From NCBI GenBank assembly GCA_965213735.1, contig CBDCAB010000005.1, positions 1,922,001 to 1,986,000 on the forward strand: a stretch of 64,000 nt of DNA, in the 5' to 3' direction. This DNA comes from CALDTK01 sp965213735 (GTDB lineage Bacteria; Bacteroidota; Bacteroidia; Chitinophagales; Saprospiraceae). A program made the translations under genes and the position numbers. The notes beneath the pieces are model-generated. The model had not been told where the DNA came from. It saw only the letters and a list, made by a program, of their open reading frames with translations, and did not search any database. This document shows, piece after piece, positions 34,293 to 42,658 of this stretch; the first letter of the stretch is position 1, and every line of letters begins with the position of its first letter.

Positions 34293-35408
34293 ATGACTAG
34301 CAACACGCCAAATCAGGCAGGAGGCAAATTGATCAGCCAACGCGCGCTGCGCAAACTTACTTTCCTGCTGCTGCTCGGAGGCGTCACCTACTGGTTTTAC
34401 GACCTCATCCAGCCCTTCCTGATGACGGTCTTTTGGGCTGTCGTGCTCGCCATCGTTTTCTGGCCAGTGCAAAATTGGCTGCTGCGCAAAGCTCCACAGC
34501 GCCAAGCACTAGCCGCATCACTCACCACCTTGCTCATTGTGCTGGTGGTCGTGGTTCCACTTACCCTCATCGTCTTCGCTGTTATTGCGCAAGTAACCGG
34601 GCTTATAGATAAAGTGAATTCTGAAGAAATCGATCCCAACATCGCTATTCAGTGGGTCGAAGATCAAGTGCCGTTTCTAAGAGAGCAAGCCGCTCAAATC
34701 GGTGTCGACTTCGACGAGATTAAAAACAACGTGCGAGGTGCTATCGCGGCAGTAGGCCAAACAGCTGCAAACTTTGCCCTCGAAGCCACCCAAAATTTGC
34801 TCGGCATCCTGGTCAACTTCTTCTTGATGCTCTACTTTCTCTGGTTCTTTCTCTACGATGGCACCAGAATAGTCGGCTTCATCATGCGGGCCTTACCTCT
34901 CGGCGACAACGATGAGCTTACACTCCTCAACCGCTTTGCTATCGTAAGTCGAGCTACCTTAAAAGGAACGATGATTGTCGCAATAGTTCAGGGTACGCTC
35001 GGAGGCTTATTGTTCTGGGGTGTAGGCATAGAGGGAGCGCTTTTTTGGGGTGTGCTCATGACCTTGTTGAGTCTGCTCCCGGTAGGAGGTTCAGCAGTAA
35101 TTTGGGTTCCTGCTGCCATCATCATGGCCATACAAGGATCTTGGGGAAAGGCAATAATCATCGTAGCCTTTGGCGCTTTAGCCATCGGGCTGGTCGACAA
35201 CCTCTTGCGACCCGTACTGGTAGGTCGGGATACGAAGATGCCCGACTACCTGGTGCTCATCGCCACGCTGGGAGGCATTGCCAGCTTTGGGCTTGCTGGC
35301 TTTGTGATAGGACCAGTCGTTGCAGCGATGTTCCTGACGGTATGGGCGATGGTGATGCGCGAGCTTGAGAAGCGGCCTCAAAACAGCGATATCGTCGAAG
35401 CTTCCTAA
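34293..35408 (+). CDS. AI-2E family transporter (PerM-like)
   Basis: This 371-aa inner-membrane protein of the AI-2E transporter/PerM family (PF01594) has about eight hydrophobic helices. Clear ones are TFLLLLGGVTYWFYDLI, VFWAVVLAIVFWPV, LTTLLIVLVVVVPLTLIVFA, LLGILVNFFLMLYFLWFFL and VVAAMFLTVWAMV. The conserved segment GTLGGLLFWGVGIEGALFWG...LLPVGGSAVIW is typical. The substrate is not known; some homologues export ions or quorum signals. TAGCTTG lies 5 bases before the ATG, in the style of the other start regions here. Confidence 0.88.
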   Translation: MTSNTPNQAGGKLISQRALRKLTFLLLLGGVTYWFYDLIQPFLMTVFWAVVLAIVFWPVQNWLLRKAPQRQALAASLTTLLIVLVVVVPLTLIVFAVIAQVTGLIDKVNSEEIDPNIAIQWVEDQVPFLREQAAQIGVDFDEIKNNVRGAIAAVGQTAANFALEATQNLLGILVNFFLMLYFLWFFLYDGTRIVGFIMRALPLGDNDELTLLNRFAIVSRATLKGTMIVAIVQGTLGGLLFWGVGIEGALFWGVLMTLLSLLPVGGSAVIWVPAAIIMAIQGSWGKAIIIVAFGALAIGLVDNLLRPVLVGRDTKMPDYLVLIATLGGIASFGLAGFVIGPVVAAMFLTVWAMVMRELEKRPQNSDIVEAS

Positions 35409-35417
35409 TCTGGGACG

Positions 35418-35948
35418 CTACAGCCTGTCTCGCACCGTGCCACGCACAACCTCCGTTGTGAAGCCGTACACGAGGTGCGTGAGTAACTCGTTGCGCTCTT
35501 CTGTAGGATCCTTATCGCGGTGCGGCTCTTCTATGTCTGCGGCCGGAAGTACGCCTTCGTGCATCACTCCAAAAATGGCCGTACCGAAAGGCAGGCCCAG
35601 TCCGTCGCTGAGTTGAGGCACGACTTCAACTGCGGCTCCATACGCGCCACCGATGAGGGTGCCAAATAGCCAGTGGAGTCCCTGCTCGGCAATGTGCTTT
35701 TGCTGCTCGCTGAGCCGCTCGCCAGCTATGGCTTGTGCAGCACGGTTGGCAAGTGTAGCTGGTGGAGCTTCTTCATCTTCGCCACGGGGAGGGAAGTAGC
35801 TTTCAGCAACCGTCTTGAGCGCTGTGCCTATTAAGCCACCGATTGCACCCGCCAAAAAACCGCGAGCTACATCAGAGTGCTGGTCCCGCTCACCGTGAAT
35901 GAGGTGATGCGCCAGCTGAGAATAATTGTATGCTGTACCTGGTATCAT
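35418..35948 (-). CDS. DUF1440 (YagU)-like protein, paralogue 1
   Basis: This 176-aa protein has glycine-rich hydrophobic segments (VARGFLAGAIGGLIGTALK and HWLFGTLIGGAYGAAVEVVP) and a conserved end (NELLTHLVYGFTTEVVRGTVR). The arrangement matches the YagU/DUF1440 inner-membrane family as I recall it. It is a tandem paralogue of the upstream gene (same strand, 10-base gap), with the same blocks in the same order. The function is unknown; E. coli YagU has been linked to acid tolerance. Confidence 0.6.
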   Translation of the reverse strand: MIPGTAYNYSQLAHHLIHGERDQHSDVARGFLAGAIGGLIGTALKTVAESYFPPRGEDEEAPPATLANRAAQAIAGERLSEQQKHIAEQGLHWLFGTLIGGAYGAAVEVVPQLSDGLGLPFGTAIFGVMHEGVLPAADIEEPHRDKDPTEERNELLTHLVYGFTTEVVRGTVRDRL

Positions 35949-35958
35949 GCTGGCAAAT

Positions 35959-36492
35959 CTAGTTTAAGCGCGCACGCACATTGGCGCGGACGAATTCAGT
36001 GACCAGGCCATACACCATGTCTGACAGCAACTCGTGCGATTCGTTCTCCTCACGCAAGGTCACCGAAACTTTATCATGTGAAGCTGCATCGCCCGCATTG
36101 TTGAGTCCGTACAATGCTGATCCGAGGCCTAAGCCTTGACCGATAGTGACTTCAGGCGCGAGTTCGGCAGCAGCCCCATAAGCACCGCCCACAATTACAC
36201 CTGTTATCCACTCGCGCGTATCAAGATTTACATGCAGTTCCTGGTCGCCGATTGCGAGGGTGCGCTGCTTGTTGGGGTCGGGCGCAGTAATAGGAAATAT
36301 CTGCTCGCAGATAGATTTTGCGATAGTTCCCGCAATACCTGCAGCCAAACCAGCAATTACTCCACGTGGCACATCGCCGGCGGGGTTGTGATTGCCTTTC
36401 AGCACTGAATTGATCATTTCTTGAATGCCGTTGGTCGGCGCCTGCTTCACGAGGCTGGAGACGAGCGTCTCTGCGATAGGTGACTTTGCCAT
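35959..36492 (-). CDS. DUF1440 (YagU)-like protein, paralogue 2
   Basis: This 177-aa paralogue of the next gene has VPRGVIAGLAAGIAGTIAK, a Lys and Glu before a Pro-rich turn (KSICEQIFPITAPDP), then TGVIVGGAYGAAAELAPEV and ELLSDMVYGLVTEFVRANVR. It lies 3 bases after the stop of the alpha/beta hydrolase gene, so it is part of the minus-strand run murA, DUF4286, hydrolase, DUF1440 pair. The two paralogues probably arose by tandem duplication and may form a hetero-oligomer. Confidence 0.6.
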   Translation of the reverse strand: MAKSPIAETLVSSLVKQAPTNGIQEMINSVLKGNHNPAGDVPRGVIAGLAAGIAGTIAKSICEQIFPITAPDPNKQRTLAIGDQELHVNLDTREWITGVIVGGAYGAAAELAPEVTIGQGLGLGSALYGLNNAGDAASHDKVSVTLREENESHELLSDMVYGLVTEFVRANVRARLN

Positions 36493-36495
36493 ACT

Positions 36496-37521
36496 CTACT
36501 CAACCGCGACTCCAGCCACCGGGTTCGCTCTCAATCCAAGGACATCTTCCAAAAAGCTTGTCGTCACCTCGCGCACCTTGTCGAGGCCCGTCGAGCGGCA
36601 ATCAGTCGTGATTACGTGCCCATTAACTTCACTTAAGGGGTGCACTTCGAGGCGTGTAGGCGGCGTAGCGAGTTGCTCAATCATGCGTGCGATGGCCTCA
36701 GTCGACACAATGTGGTCCTTGTGCTCCTCATCCTTAAAGTAGTAGGCTACCATCGTCGGCTGCTCTACGGCGGCAAAGGTTTCCTGAGTCATGGTCAGTT
36801 CCAGCAGTTCCTCTAGCGCCACAATGCCTTCGACGCGGTATCGGTCTGTCCAGATGTAGGCGCAGTCCGGCGGCAGGTCGGTCAGCTCGCGGTATTTGCT
36901 TCCGGTGAGTTGGGTGGCGAGTTGTAGTCCCCAGGGCCCATTGAGCAGGCTTGCGGCCGGGTTGGCGAGGGCTACGTTGGGGCTGTAGAGTACCAGCGCT
37001 TTCACCCTTTCGGGAAAACGGGCGGCCAAATCAAGCGCTAGAGTAGCACCTGTCGAAGTGCCGATGAGAATGATCTGTTGGCCCAACAAGGCTGCTTCTT
37101 TCAAAAACCGCTCACCTTCTGCACGCCATTCGTGGGGATTAGCATTGGCAAATGATTCTTCATCGGCAAGACCGTGATCTGATAGCCTCGTCCAGTAGAT
37201 GTTGGCCTTGTAGCGTTGCCCGATCTCGTCTACGAGAGGAGAGCCTTCATTGCGGCTTGCGCTAAAACCGTGCAAATACACGAATACGGTTTGCGTGCGG
37301 CTGCTGTCAGCTTTCGCAAAAACAACTTCTGCCCGCGCTTCGGGTTTGAGCTGCGCTACGTCTAGCTCGGCGTCGTGTAAGGTTTTGGCGAAAGCCTTTG
37401 CATCCAAACCAGCAGGCACTGCCTCCGCCTCAACTTCAGGATAATCTGGTCGAGGACCTAACACGTACACCAAACCTATCACTGCCAAGAGACTCAGCAG
37501 CACGTAGAGCAGCTTCTTCAT
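36496..37521 (-). CDS. Membrane-anchored alpha/beta hydrolase
   Basis: This 341-aa alpha/beta-fold hydrolase is anchored by an N-terminal helix (LLYVLLSLLAVIGLVYVLG). It shows VFVYLHGFSASRNEG at the oxyanion region and the nucleophile elbow IGTSTGA (GxSxG), then LVLYSPNVALANPAA. Near the end HVITTDCRS supplies the probable catalytic His. The substrate is unknown; lipase/esterase-like. Its ATG overlaps the stop of the DUF4286 gene by 4 bases. The dispersed motif occurs twice in inverted orientation within 90 bases (37310-37323 and 37382-37395). Confidence 0.8.
   Translation of the reverse strand: MKKLLYVLLSLLAVIGLVYVLGPRPDYPEVEAEAVPAGLDAKAFAKTLHDAELDVAQLKPEARAEVVFAKADSSRTQTVFVYLHGFSASRNEGSPLVDEIGQRYKANIYWTRLSDHGLADEESFANANPHEWRAEGERFLKEAALLGQQIILIGTSTGATLALDLAARFPERVKALVLYSPNVALANPAASLLNGPWGLQLATQLTGSKYRELTDLPPDCAYIWTDRYRVEGIVALEELLELTMTQETFAAVEQPTMVAYYFKDEEHKDHIVSTEAIARMIEQLATPPTRLEVHPLSEVNGHVITTDCRSTGLDKVREVTTSFLEDVLGLRANPVAGVAVE
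37310..37395. repeat. Inverted pair of the dispersed motif inside the hydrolase gene
   Basis: GTCAGCTTTCGCAAAAAC (37306-37323) and GTTTTGGCGAAAGC (37382-37395) face each other 58 bases apart inside coding sequence. They encode VFAKADS and KAFAKTL in the minus-strand protein, i.e. the same DNA element in two reading frames. Confidence 0.7.
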
Positions 37522-37850
37522 GACTCACTGGCAAACAGGACTTGCTCTTCCACCACTTGCATGAGCGTACGGATAGCGATATAGCTGTTGTTGTAGCGAT
37601 CGCGGTGCTTTTTCTGCAATTCTGGCGCGTATTTCTTCAGGTAGGTATCGAAACTTGCCCGACTCGAGCAGGTGTACTGCACAGCGTAAGTCATGCCATC
37701 CGGCTCCTCCTCTTCGACGATGCGCAGCAGGCGATAGCTGACAAACAATCCCGTCGCGATAACTTCGGGAATATGCTCGCGCCGCATCCAGGTAAGCCAG
37801 TCGTCGGCTACACTTAGATCAATCTTTACTGTAACGTTGTAGACTATCAT
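37518..37850 (-). CDS. DUF4286 family protein
   Basis: This 110-aa conserved Bacteroidota protein has the DUF4286 pattern IVYNVTVKID...DWLTWMRREHIPEVIATGLF, then MTYAVQYTCSSRASFDTYL and YAPELQKKHRDRY. It resembles a small ferredoxin-like dimeric alpha/beta barrel. The function is unknown. ATGA overlaps join it to murA upstream (4 bases at 37847-37850) and to the hydrolase downstream (37518-37521), so the three genes are translated as one operon. Confidence 0.85.
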   Translation of the reverse strand: MIVYNVTVKIDLSVADDWLTWMRREHIPEVIATGLFVSYRLLRIVEEEEPDGMTYAVQYTCSSRASFDTYLKKYAPELQKKHRDRYNNSYIAIRTLMQVVEEQVLFASES

Positions 37851-39160
37851 AGGCGCTCTATCTGCACTCCGATGGCTTTGAGGCGCTGCTCGATAAATTG
37901 GTAGCCGCGGTCGATTTGGTGCACGTTGTCAATGATGCTTTCGCCTTGTGCACTGCACGCTGCAATGAGCAGGCTCACCCCAGCGCGAATGTCGGGACTA
38001 CTCATGTTGGTGCCTCTCAGCGGGTACGACCTGTCGATGCCGATGACAGTGGCTCGGTGAGGGTCGCAGAGGATAATCTTAGCTCCCATATCGATGAGCT
38101 TATCAACGAAGAAGAGCCGACTCTCAAACATCTTTTGGTGTATCAGCACCGAGCCGCGCGCTTGGGTAGCCACCACGAGGAGGATACTCATCAGGTCGGG
38201 TGTAAATCCCGGCCAAGGCGAATCATACACCGTTAGCACTGAGCCATCGATGAAAGTCGATATTTCGTAGTGGTCTTGCGCAGGCACGTAAATGTCTTCT
38301 CCACGTTCTTCGACTTCGATGCCGAACTTGCGGAAGGTGGGCAAGATGACGCCGAGGTGCTCGGGCTTGGCGTCCTTGATTGTCAACTCCGACTGCGTCA
38401 TAGCGGCCAGGCCGATCCACGATCCGATTTCGATCATGTCGGGCAGCAGGCGGTGGGTGCAGCCTGAAAGGCGATCCACGCCGTTGATGGTGAGCAAATT
38501 GGAGCCGAGGCCTTCAATTTGAGCACCCATCGAGATGAGCATCCTGCACAGCTGTTGCACGTAGGGTTCGCAGGCAGCATTGTAAATTTGGGTGGTGCCG
38601 GAGGTGAGCACGGCTGTCATCACCATGTTGGCTGTGCCGGTCACCGAAATCTCGTCCATGAGCATCCGTGTGCCTTGCAAGCCTTTCTCTGCAGACACAA
38701 AAAATTCGTCGTTGTCGGCATTATAGACGAATTCCGCTCCCAGCATTTCGAAGCCGTGGAAGTGCGTGTCGAGACGTCGGCGCCCAATCTTGTCGCCACC
38801 TGGTTTAGGTAAAAAGGCGCGGCCCACGCGGTGCAGCATAGGCCCGATGAGCATCACCGAACCTCGAATTTTAGAGGCCTTTGCTTGATACTCGCTGCTG
38901 CGGAAGTAGTCGAGGTTGACTTCGGGCGTATGAAATTGGAAGACATGCGTGCTCTGCTCGGTGATTGTGCAGCCGAGCCCGCGCATGAGGTCCATGAGGT
39001 TGTGCACATCGAGGATGCGTGGCACATTTTCGAGGGTTACAGGTTCTGCGGTGAGCATAGTTGCGCACAGCACCTGTAGTGCTTCATTTTTGGCGCCCTG
39101 GGGGATTATTTCTCCGCTGAGGGTATGTCCCCCCTCGACGCGAAAGGCATTGCGTTCCAT
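37847..39160 (-). CDS. murA: UDP-N-acetylglucosamine 1-carboxyvinyltransferase
   Basis: This enzyme performs the first committed step of peptidoglycan synthesis, adding enolpyruvate from PEP to UDP-GlcNAc in the cytoplasm. At 437 aa it shows the two-domain EPT fold, with GAKNEALQVL (Lys24/Asn25) at the active site and LPDMIEIGSWIGLAAM, DGSVLTVYDSPWPGFTPDLMS and RGTNMSSPDIRAGVS further on. The loop residue that is Cys in E. coli is Asp123 here (KPGGDKIGRR), a change known to give insensitivity to fosfomycin. The ATG at 39160 is chosen; the longer frame runs into spacer repeats. TATATTG lies 7 bases before it. Confidence 0.95.
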   Translation of the reverse strand: MERNAFRVEGGHTLSGEIIPQGAKNEALQVLCATMLTAEPVTLENVPRILDVHNLMDLMRGLGCTITEQSTHVFQFHTPEVNLDYFRSSEYQAKASKIRGSVMLIGPMLHRVGRAFLPKPGGDKIGRRRLDTHFHGFEMLGAEFVYNADNDEFFVSAEKGLQGTRMLMDEISVTGTANMVMTAVLTSGTTQIYNAACEPYVQQLCRMLISMGAQIEGLGSNLLTINGVDRLSGCTHRLLPDMIEIGSWIGLAAMTQSELTIKDAKPEHLGVILPTFRKFGIEVEERGEDIYVPAQDHYEISTFIDGSVLTVYDSPWPGFTPDLMSILLVVATQARGSVLIHQKMFESRLFFVDKLIDMGAKIILCDPHRATVIGIDRSYPLRGTNMSSPDIRAGVSLLIAACSAQGESIIDNVHQIDRGYQFIEQRLKAIGVQIERL

Positions 39161-39177
39161 AGGTGGGCAATATAGGG

Positions 39178-39435
39178 GGTGAGAAGTGGGATGTGGGAAG
39201 CGAGAAGTGGGAAGTGGGAAGTGGGAAGTGAGATGCTGGAGGCTGGATCGCTCCGCTGCTAGAACGCTCCGCTGCTGGAAGCTGGACTGCTGTGCTGGAA
39301 GGGAATGGTATCGCAAGGGTCGCAAAGGGGGTTGGGTGCTGGGAGCTGGGTGCTGGGTGCTGGGTGCTGGGAGCTGGGAGCTGGGTGCTGGGCGCTAGGT
39401 GCTGGGTGCTGGGCGCTAGGTGCTAGGTGTAAGGT
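39178..39435. repeat. Heptanucleotide tandem repeats (GAAGTGG and TGCTGGG types)
   Basis: Bases 39180-39232 are repeats of GAAGTGG with small changes. Bases about 39333-39432 are repeats of TGCTGGG/AGCTGGG/CGCTAGG, also 7 bases long. Similar 7-base tracts recur at about 39640-39685 and 39893-39955. Between them (39233-39332) lie GCTGGA-type degenerate repeats and a CGCAAGGGTCGCAAAGGGGG stretch, also found reversed near 34.03 kb. Confidence 0.75.
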
Positions 39436-39635
39436 GGTACCCGACGGACCTGATCAGTAGATCTATCCTGCTGAAGAAAGAACTTCAAGATCAGGTCCGT
39501 CGGGTACCTGTAGCTACCATGTGTATCACCGAGGGCTGGGCGTGGGTGCGCTCCTGACTCAGTGGGCCGGTTAGGTCCACCATGTGTCCGGCCAGTTTGT
39601 TTGACCACGCAGTGGGCAGACGGGCTGGGGGTGTA
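39430..39635 (+). repeat. 200-bp dispersed element, copy B
   Basis: It contains the hairpin GGTACCCGACGGACCTGATC (39436-39455) with its perfect reverse complement (39489-39508), then a conserved 120-base tail ending in CCGGCCAGTTTGTTTGACCA and GGGCAGACGGGCTGGGGGTG. It is nearly identical to copy C, 255 bases further on, and is separated from it by 7-base repeats. It has no terminal repeats of a known IS. It could be a non-autonomous mobile element or an RNA gene. Confidence 0.8.
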
Positions 39636-39684
39636 ATAGGTGTTGGGTGTTGGGAGCTGGGAGCTGGGTGCTGGGTGCTAGGTG

Positions 39685-39893
39685 TAAGGTGGTACCCGAC
39701 GGACCTGATCAGTTGATCTATCCTGCTGAAGAAAGAACTTCAAGATCAGGTCCTTCGGGTACCTGTAGCTACCATGTGCATCACCGAGGGCTGGGCGTGG
39801 GTGCGCTCCTGACTCAATGGGCCGGTTAGGTCCACCATGTGTCCGGCCAGTTTGTTTGACCACGCATTGGGCAGACGGGCTGGGGGTGTAATA
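39685..39893 (+). repeat. 200-bp dispersed element, copy C
   Basis: This is a direct repeat of copy B with few differences. The hairpin arms are at 39691-39710 and 39744-39763, with one mismatch (CCTTCGG for CCGTCGG). The tail again ends in the CCGGCCAGTTTGTTTGACCA and GGGCAGACGGGCTGGGGGTG stretches. Confidence 0.8.
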
Positions 39894-39983
39894 GGTGTTG
39901 GGTGTTGGGTGCTGGGTGCTGGGAGCTGGGTGCTAGGTACTAGGTGCTGGGGCTGCGAAACAGCAATGCCCCACTGCCCCCCG

Positions 39984-40073
39984 AACAGCAAAACGGCGAA
40001 GCCACAAAACAGCGCAGCCAAAACGGCCGAAGGCCATCCAAACAGCCGCAGGCAAAAAACAGCCGCAGGCTCC
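39984..40073. repeat. Cluster of C-GNA-G mini-hairpins after the DUF4290 gene
   Basis: Five short palindromes with a GAA or GCA triloop are separated by A-rich linkers: GGC-GAA-GCC (39995), GC-GCA-GC (40012), GGCC-GAA-GGCC (40025), GCC-GCA-GGC (40045 and 40062). The cluster touches the stop codon of the minus-strand DUF4290 gene. Stem sequence varies while complementarity is kept. Confidence 0.7.
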
Positions 40074-40742
40074 CTACCGCTTCCTAAACCTCCGCCGATT
40101 GCGGCCACCACCGCCCTTATTGCGCTTGCGCCGGCGCGTAGTGGGTGCAGTCTGCTTGATGTGCGACTGCGAACCTTTGCCCATAAAGGCATCTAAATCA
40201 GCATCGTCGGGGAGCGTGAGGGCTCCCTCACTCATTTTCTCGAGATCAGCTTTGATGACGCGATCACTGATATTTTGGGCATCGTTGTACATCGAGTAAG
40301 CCAGCTTCATGTAGCAAGCTATCGTGTTTACCAAAGCTCGCTTGCGGTCGGCATCGCTTGTCGTAGTCGCCTTATTGATCAGCTTCTGGACGTACTCGCC
40401 GTAGTTGCGCTGCTTCATCACCGACTTCGGATAGGGCACCTCTTCTGGTGGAATGGCATCCTCTTCTGGCGTAGGCACGTGGCCATCGGGTGGGGTAGCA
40501 GTGAGCCGATAGCCCGACATACGGTAGGCATGCTTCCAGAGCTTTCGCTCGAGATCTTCTTCTGTCATCTGCTCGCCTTCGGTGTGCAGCTGAGCCATCA
40601 TCTTGATGATTCGCTCCACGAGCGCCTGCTGCCGCTCACCTTCGAGCTCGACAGCCTGCTCGAGCATGCTCTGCACCAGCCGACCGTAGGCGGGAATGAC
40701 CAAATTTTCTCGGGCAGTGTTGTAGGTAAGACCTTCTATCAT
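40074..40742 (-). CDS. DUF4290 domain protein
   Basis: This 222-aa protein of the DUF4290 family is found across Bacteroidota, usually next to murA as it is here (about 0.9 kb away, same strand). It begins LTYNTARENLVIPAYGRLVQ, which is the family signature, and contains ALVERIIKMMAQLH and YPKSVMKQRNYGEYVQKLI. The C-terminus is strongly basic (RRRKRNKGGGGRNRRRFRKR), suggesting nucleic-acid binding. It starts 18 bases after the glmS stop. The function is unknown. Confidence 0.85.
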   Translation of the reverse strand: MIEGLTYNTARENLVIPAYGRLVQSMLEQAVELEGERQQALVERIIKMMAQLHTEGEQMTEEDLERKLWKHAYRMSGYRLTATPPDGHVPTPEEDAIPPEEVPYPKSVMKQRNYGEYVQKLINKATTTSDADRKRALVNTIACYMKLAYSMYNDAQNISDRVIKADLEKMSEGALTLPDDADLDAFMGKGSQSHIKQTAPTTRRRKRNKGGGGRNRRRFRKR

Positions 40743-40760
40743 AAACTCAACTTGTAGTAG

Positions 40761-42602
40761 CTATTCAACTGTAACCGACTTGGCTAGGTTGCGCGGCTGG
40801 TCAACATTGCATCCCCGCATCACCGCAATGTGATAGCTCAGCAGCTGTAGCGGTATCACCGACAGCAGGGGGGTAATTTCTTCTTCTGTCTTGGGAATCT
40901 CGATCACGTAATCAGCAAGATCAGCGATGGTGGAATCGCCCTCGTTGACAATGGCAATCACCATTCCGTGCCGCGCCTTCACCTGCTCGATATTGGAGAT
41001 AATCTTGTCGTAAGCACTCGCATTAGTGGTGACTACAAAGACCGGCATGTCTTCGTCAATGAGCGCAATAGGCCCGTGTTTCATCTCTGCGGCTGGATAG
41101 CCCTCAGCGTGGATGTAGCTGATCTCCTTGAGTTTGAGTGCGCCTTCAAGGGCAACTGGAAAGCTATAACCCCGACCCAAATAGAGCGCATTGCGAGTCT
41201 CGAACAACTCACGAGCAATCAACTTGACCTTGCCGCTGCAGCCATCGATGGCCTTTTGCACGAGCTGCGGCACATTTTCGAGTGCCTTCAGCAAATCGAG
41301 TTTGCGCTTCTCCGAAATGGTGCCGCGGTGACTGGCCAGGTGAATAGCCATGAGCGTCAGTATTGTCACCTGGCCTGTAAACGCCTTGGTAGAGGCGACC
41401 CCGATTTCAGGTCCGGCGTGGATATAACTGCCTGCATCGGTTTCGCGCGCAATAGAAGAGCCGACTACATTAACGATGCCGTAGCAGAAAGCGCCTGCTG
41501 CCTTAGCGAGTTGGATGGCAGCTAGGGTGTCTGCTGTTTCACCCGATTGACTTACGGCAATCACGACATCGCGATCTGTAATCACCGGGTTGCGGTAGCG
41601 AAATTCACTCGCATACTCAACCTCGACCGGTATGCGGGCAAGGTCTTCAATGAGGTACTCACCGATCAGGCCAGAATGCCAACTCGTGCCGCAGGCTACA
41701 ATTAAAATTCGATCAGCTGAAGCTACACGGTGGAGGTGGCGCTGTAATCCACCCAGACGTACCAAGCCACGGGCGGCATCGATACGTCCTCGCATGGCAT
41801 CGGCAATGGTACTCGGCTGCTCGTGGATTTCTTTGAGCATGAAGTAGTCATAGCCACCTTTCTCAATCTGCTCAATCTCGAGTTCGAGCTGGTGGACGAA
41901 AGGCGTCTGCAACTCATTGTCGAGATTGACAATCGAGTAGGTACCGTCGAGTCGAGCCACGGCTACTTGATCGCTGCCGAGGTAGACGACATCTTTGGTG
42001 TGCTCGACTATAGGTGTGCCATCGGAGGCGAAAAAGAACTCATCATCGCCGATACCTAAGACGAGTGGACTTGCACGGCGTGCAGCTACGATTTTGGAAG
42101 GATCATCGCGATCAATGACCACAATTGCGTAGGCGCCGATAACGCGAGAAAGGGCTTGGCGTACGGCTTCTTCGAGGGAGAGACTGCCGCGGCGTTGAAC
42201 TTCTTCAATGAGTTTGACGAGGACTTCGGTATCCGTCTCGCTGACGAAGGTGTGGCCCTCTTGTTGGAGCGCTATTTTGAGTGTGTCGTAATTCTCGATG
42301 ATGCCATTGTGCACGAGGGCGAGGCGGCCATCGCTCGACACGTGGGGGTGGGCATTGATGTCGTTGACTTCGCCGTGCGTGGCCCAGCGCGTGTGGCCGA
42401 TGCCAATATTGCCGTCGGTGCCGCTCGCTCTTGCGGCCTCAGCCATACGATCGACTTTTCCCTGGCGCTTGACGACGTGCAAATCGCCGTTGAGTAAGGC
42501 TATCCCTGCTGAATCATAACCACGGTACTCCAGCCGGCGCAGCCCGCTTTCGAGTATTGGAAAGGCTTCCTTCCGGCCGATATAGGCGACGATTCCACAC
42601 AT
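40761..42602 (-). CDS. glmS: Glutamine-fructose-6-phosphate aminotransferase (isomerizing)
   Basis: This enzyme makes glucosamine-6-phosphate from fructose-6-phosphate and glutamine, feeding UDP-GlcNAc for peptidoglycan and lipid A. It is 613 aa. The N-terminal class II glutaminase has Cys2 as nucleophile (MCGIVAYIGR, LEYRGYDSAGIA, GHTRWATHGEVN). Two SIS domains follow, with ACGTSWHSGLIGEYL, VIAVSQSGETADTLAA and STKAFTGQV, and the chain ends NLAKSVTVE as in other GlmS. TAATTTTC lies 7 bases before the ATG. No glmS ribozyme is seen in the 56-base leader, which instead holds a dispersed motif copy (42619-42634). Confidence 0.96.
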   Translation of the reverse strand: MCGIVAYIGRKEAFPILESGLRRLEYRGYDSAGIALLNGDLHVVKRQGKVDRMAEAARASGTDGNIGIGHTRWATHGEVNDINAHPHVSSDGRLALVHNGIIENYDTLKIALQQEGHTFVSETDTEVLVKLIEEVQRRGSLSLEEAVRQALSRVIGAYAIVVIDRDDPSKIVAARRASPLVLGIGDDEFFFASDGTPIVEHTKDVVYLGSDQVAVARLDGTYSIVNLDNELQTPFVHQLELEIEQIEKGGYDYFMLKEIHEQPSTIADAMRGRIDAARGLVRLGGLQRHLHRVASADRILIVACGTSWHSGLIGEYLIEDLARIPVEVEYASEFRYRNPVITDRDVVIAVSQSGETADTLAAIQLAKAAGAFCYGIVNVVGSSIARETDAGSYIHAGPEIGVASTKAFTGQVTILTLMAIHLASHRGTISEKRKLDLLKALENVPQLVQKAIDGCSGKVKLIARELFETRNALYLGRGYSFPVALEGALKLKEISYIHAEGYPAAEMKHGPIALIDEDMPVFVVTTNASAYDKIISNIEQVKARHGMVIAIVNEGDSTIADLADYVIEIPKTEEEITPLLSVIPLQLLSYHIAVMRGCNVDQPRNLAKSVTVE

Positions 42603-42618
42603 GAGTTGAGAAAATTAA

Positions 42619-42634
42619 GGTTTTGCCGAAAGGC
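42619..42634 (+). repeat. Dispersed motif copy (GGTTTTGCCGAAAGGC) in glmS leader
   Basis: This is an exact match to the 16-base variant also found at 9839-9854 and 22665-22680. It lies between the DUF4270 stop and glmS, overlapping the region upstream of the presumed -7 element TAATTTTC. Confidence 0.7.
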
Positions 42635-42658
42635 GCACAAGAAGACGAACACAACGCA

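Noticed and set aside
39423..39863. Two nearly identical 61-aa frames (39423-39608 and 39678-39863, minus)
   Set aside because: They lie on copies B and C of the 200-bp element and are similar only because the copies are young. The corresponding frame in copy A is interrupted.
42603..42658. glmS ribozyme or riboswitch in the glmS leader
   Set aside because: The spacer is only 56 bases and contains a dispersed motif copy and a -7-like element, too short for the ribozyme.
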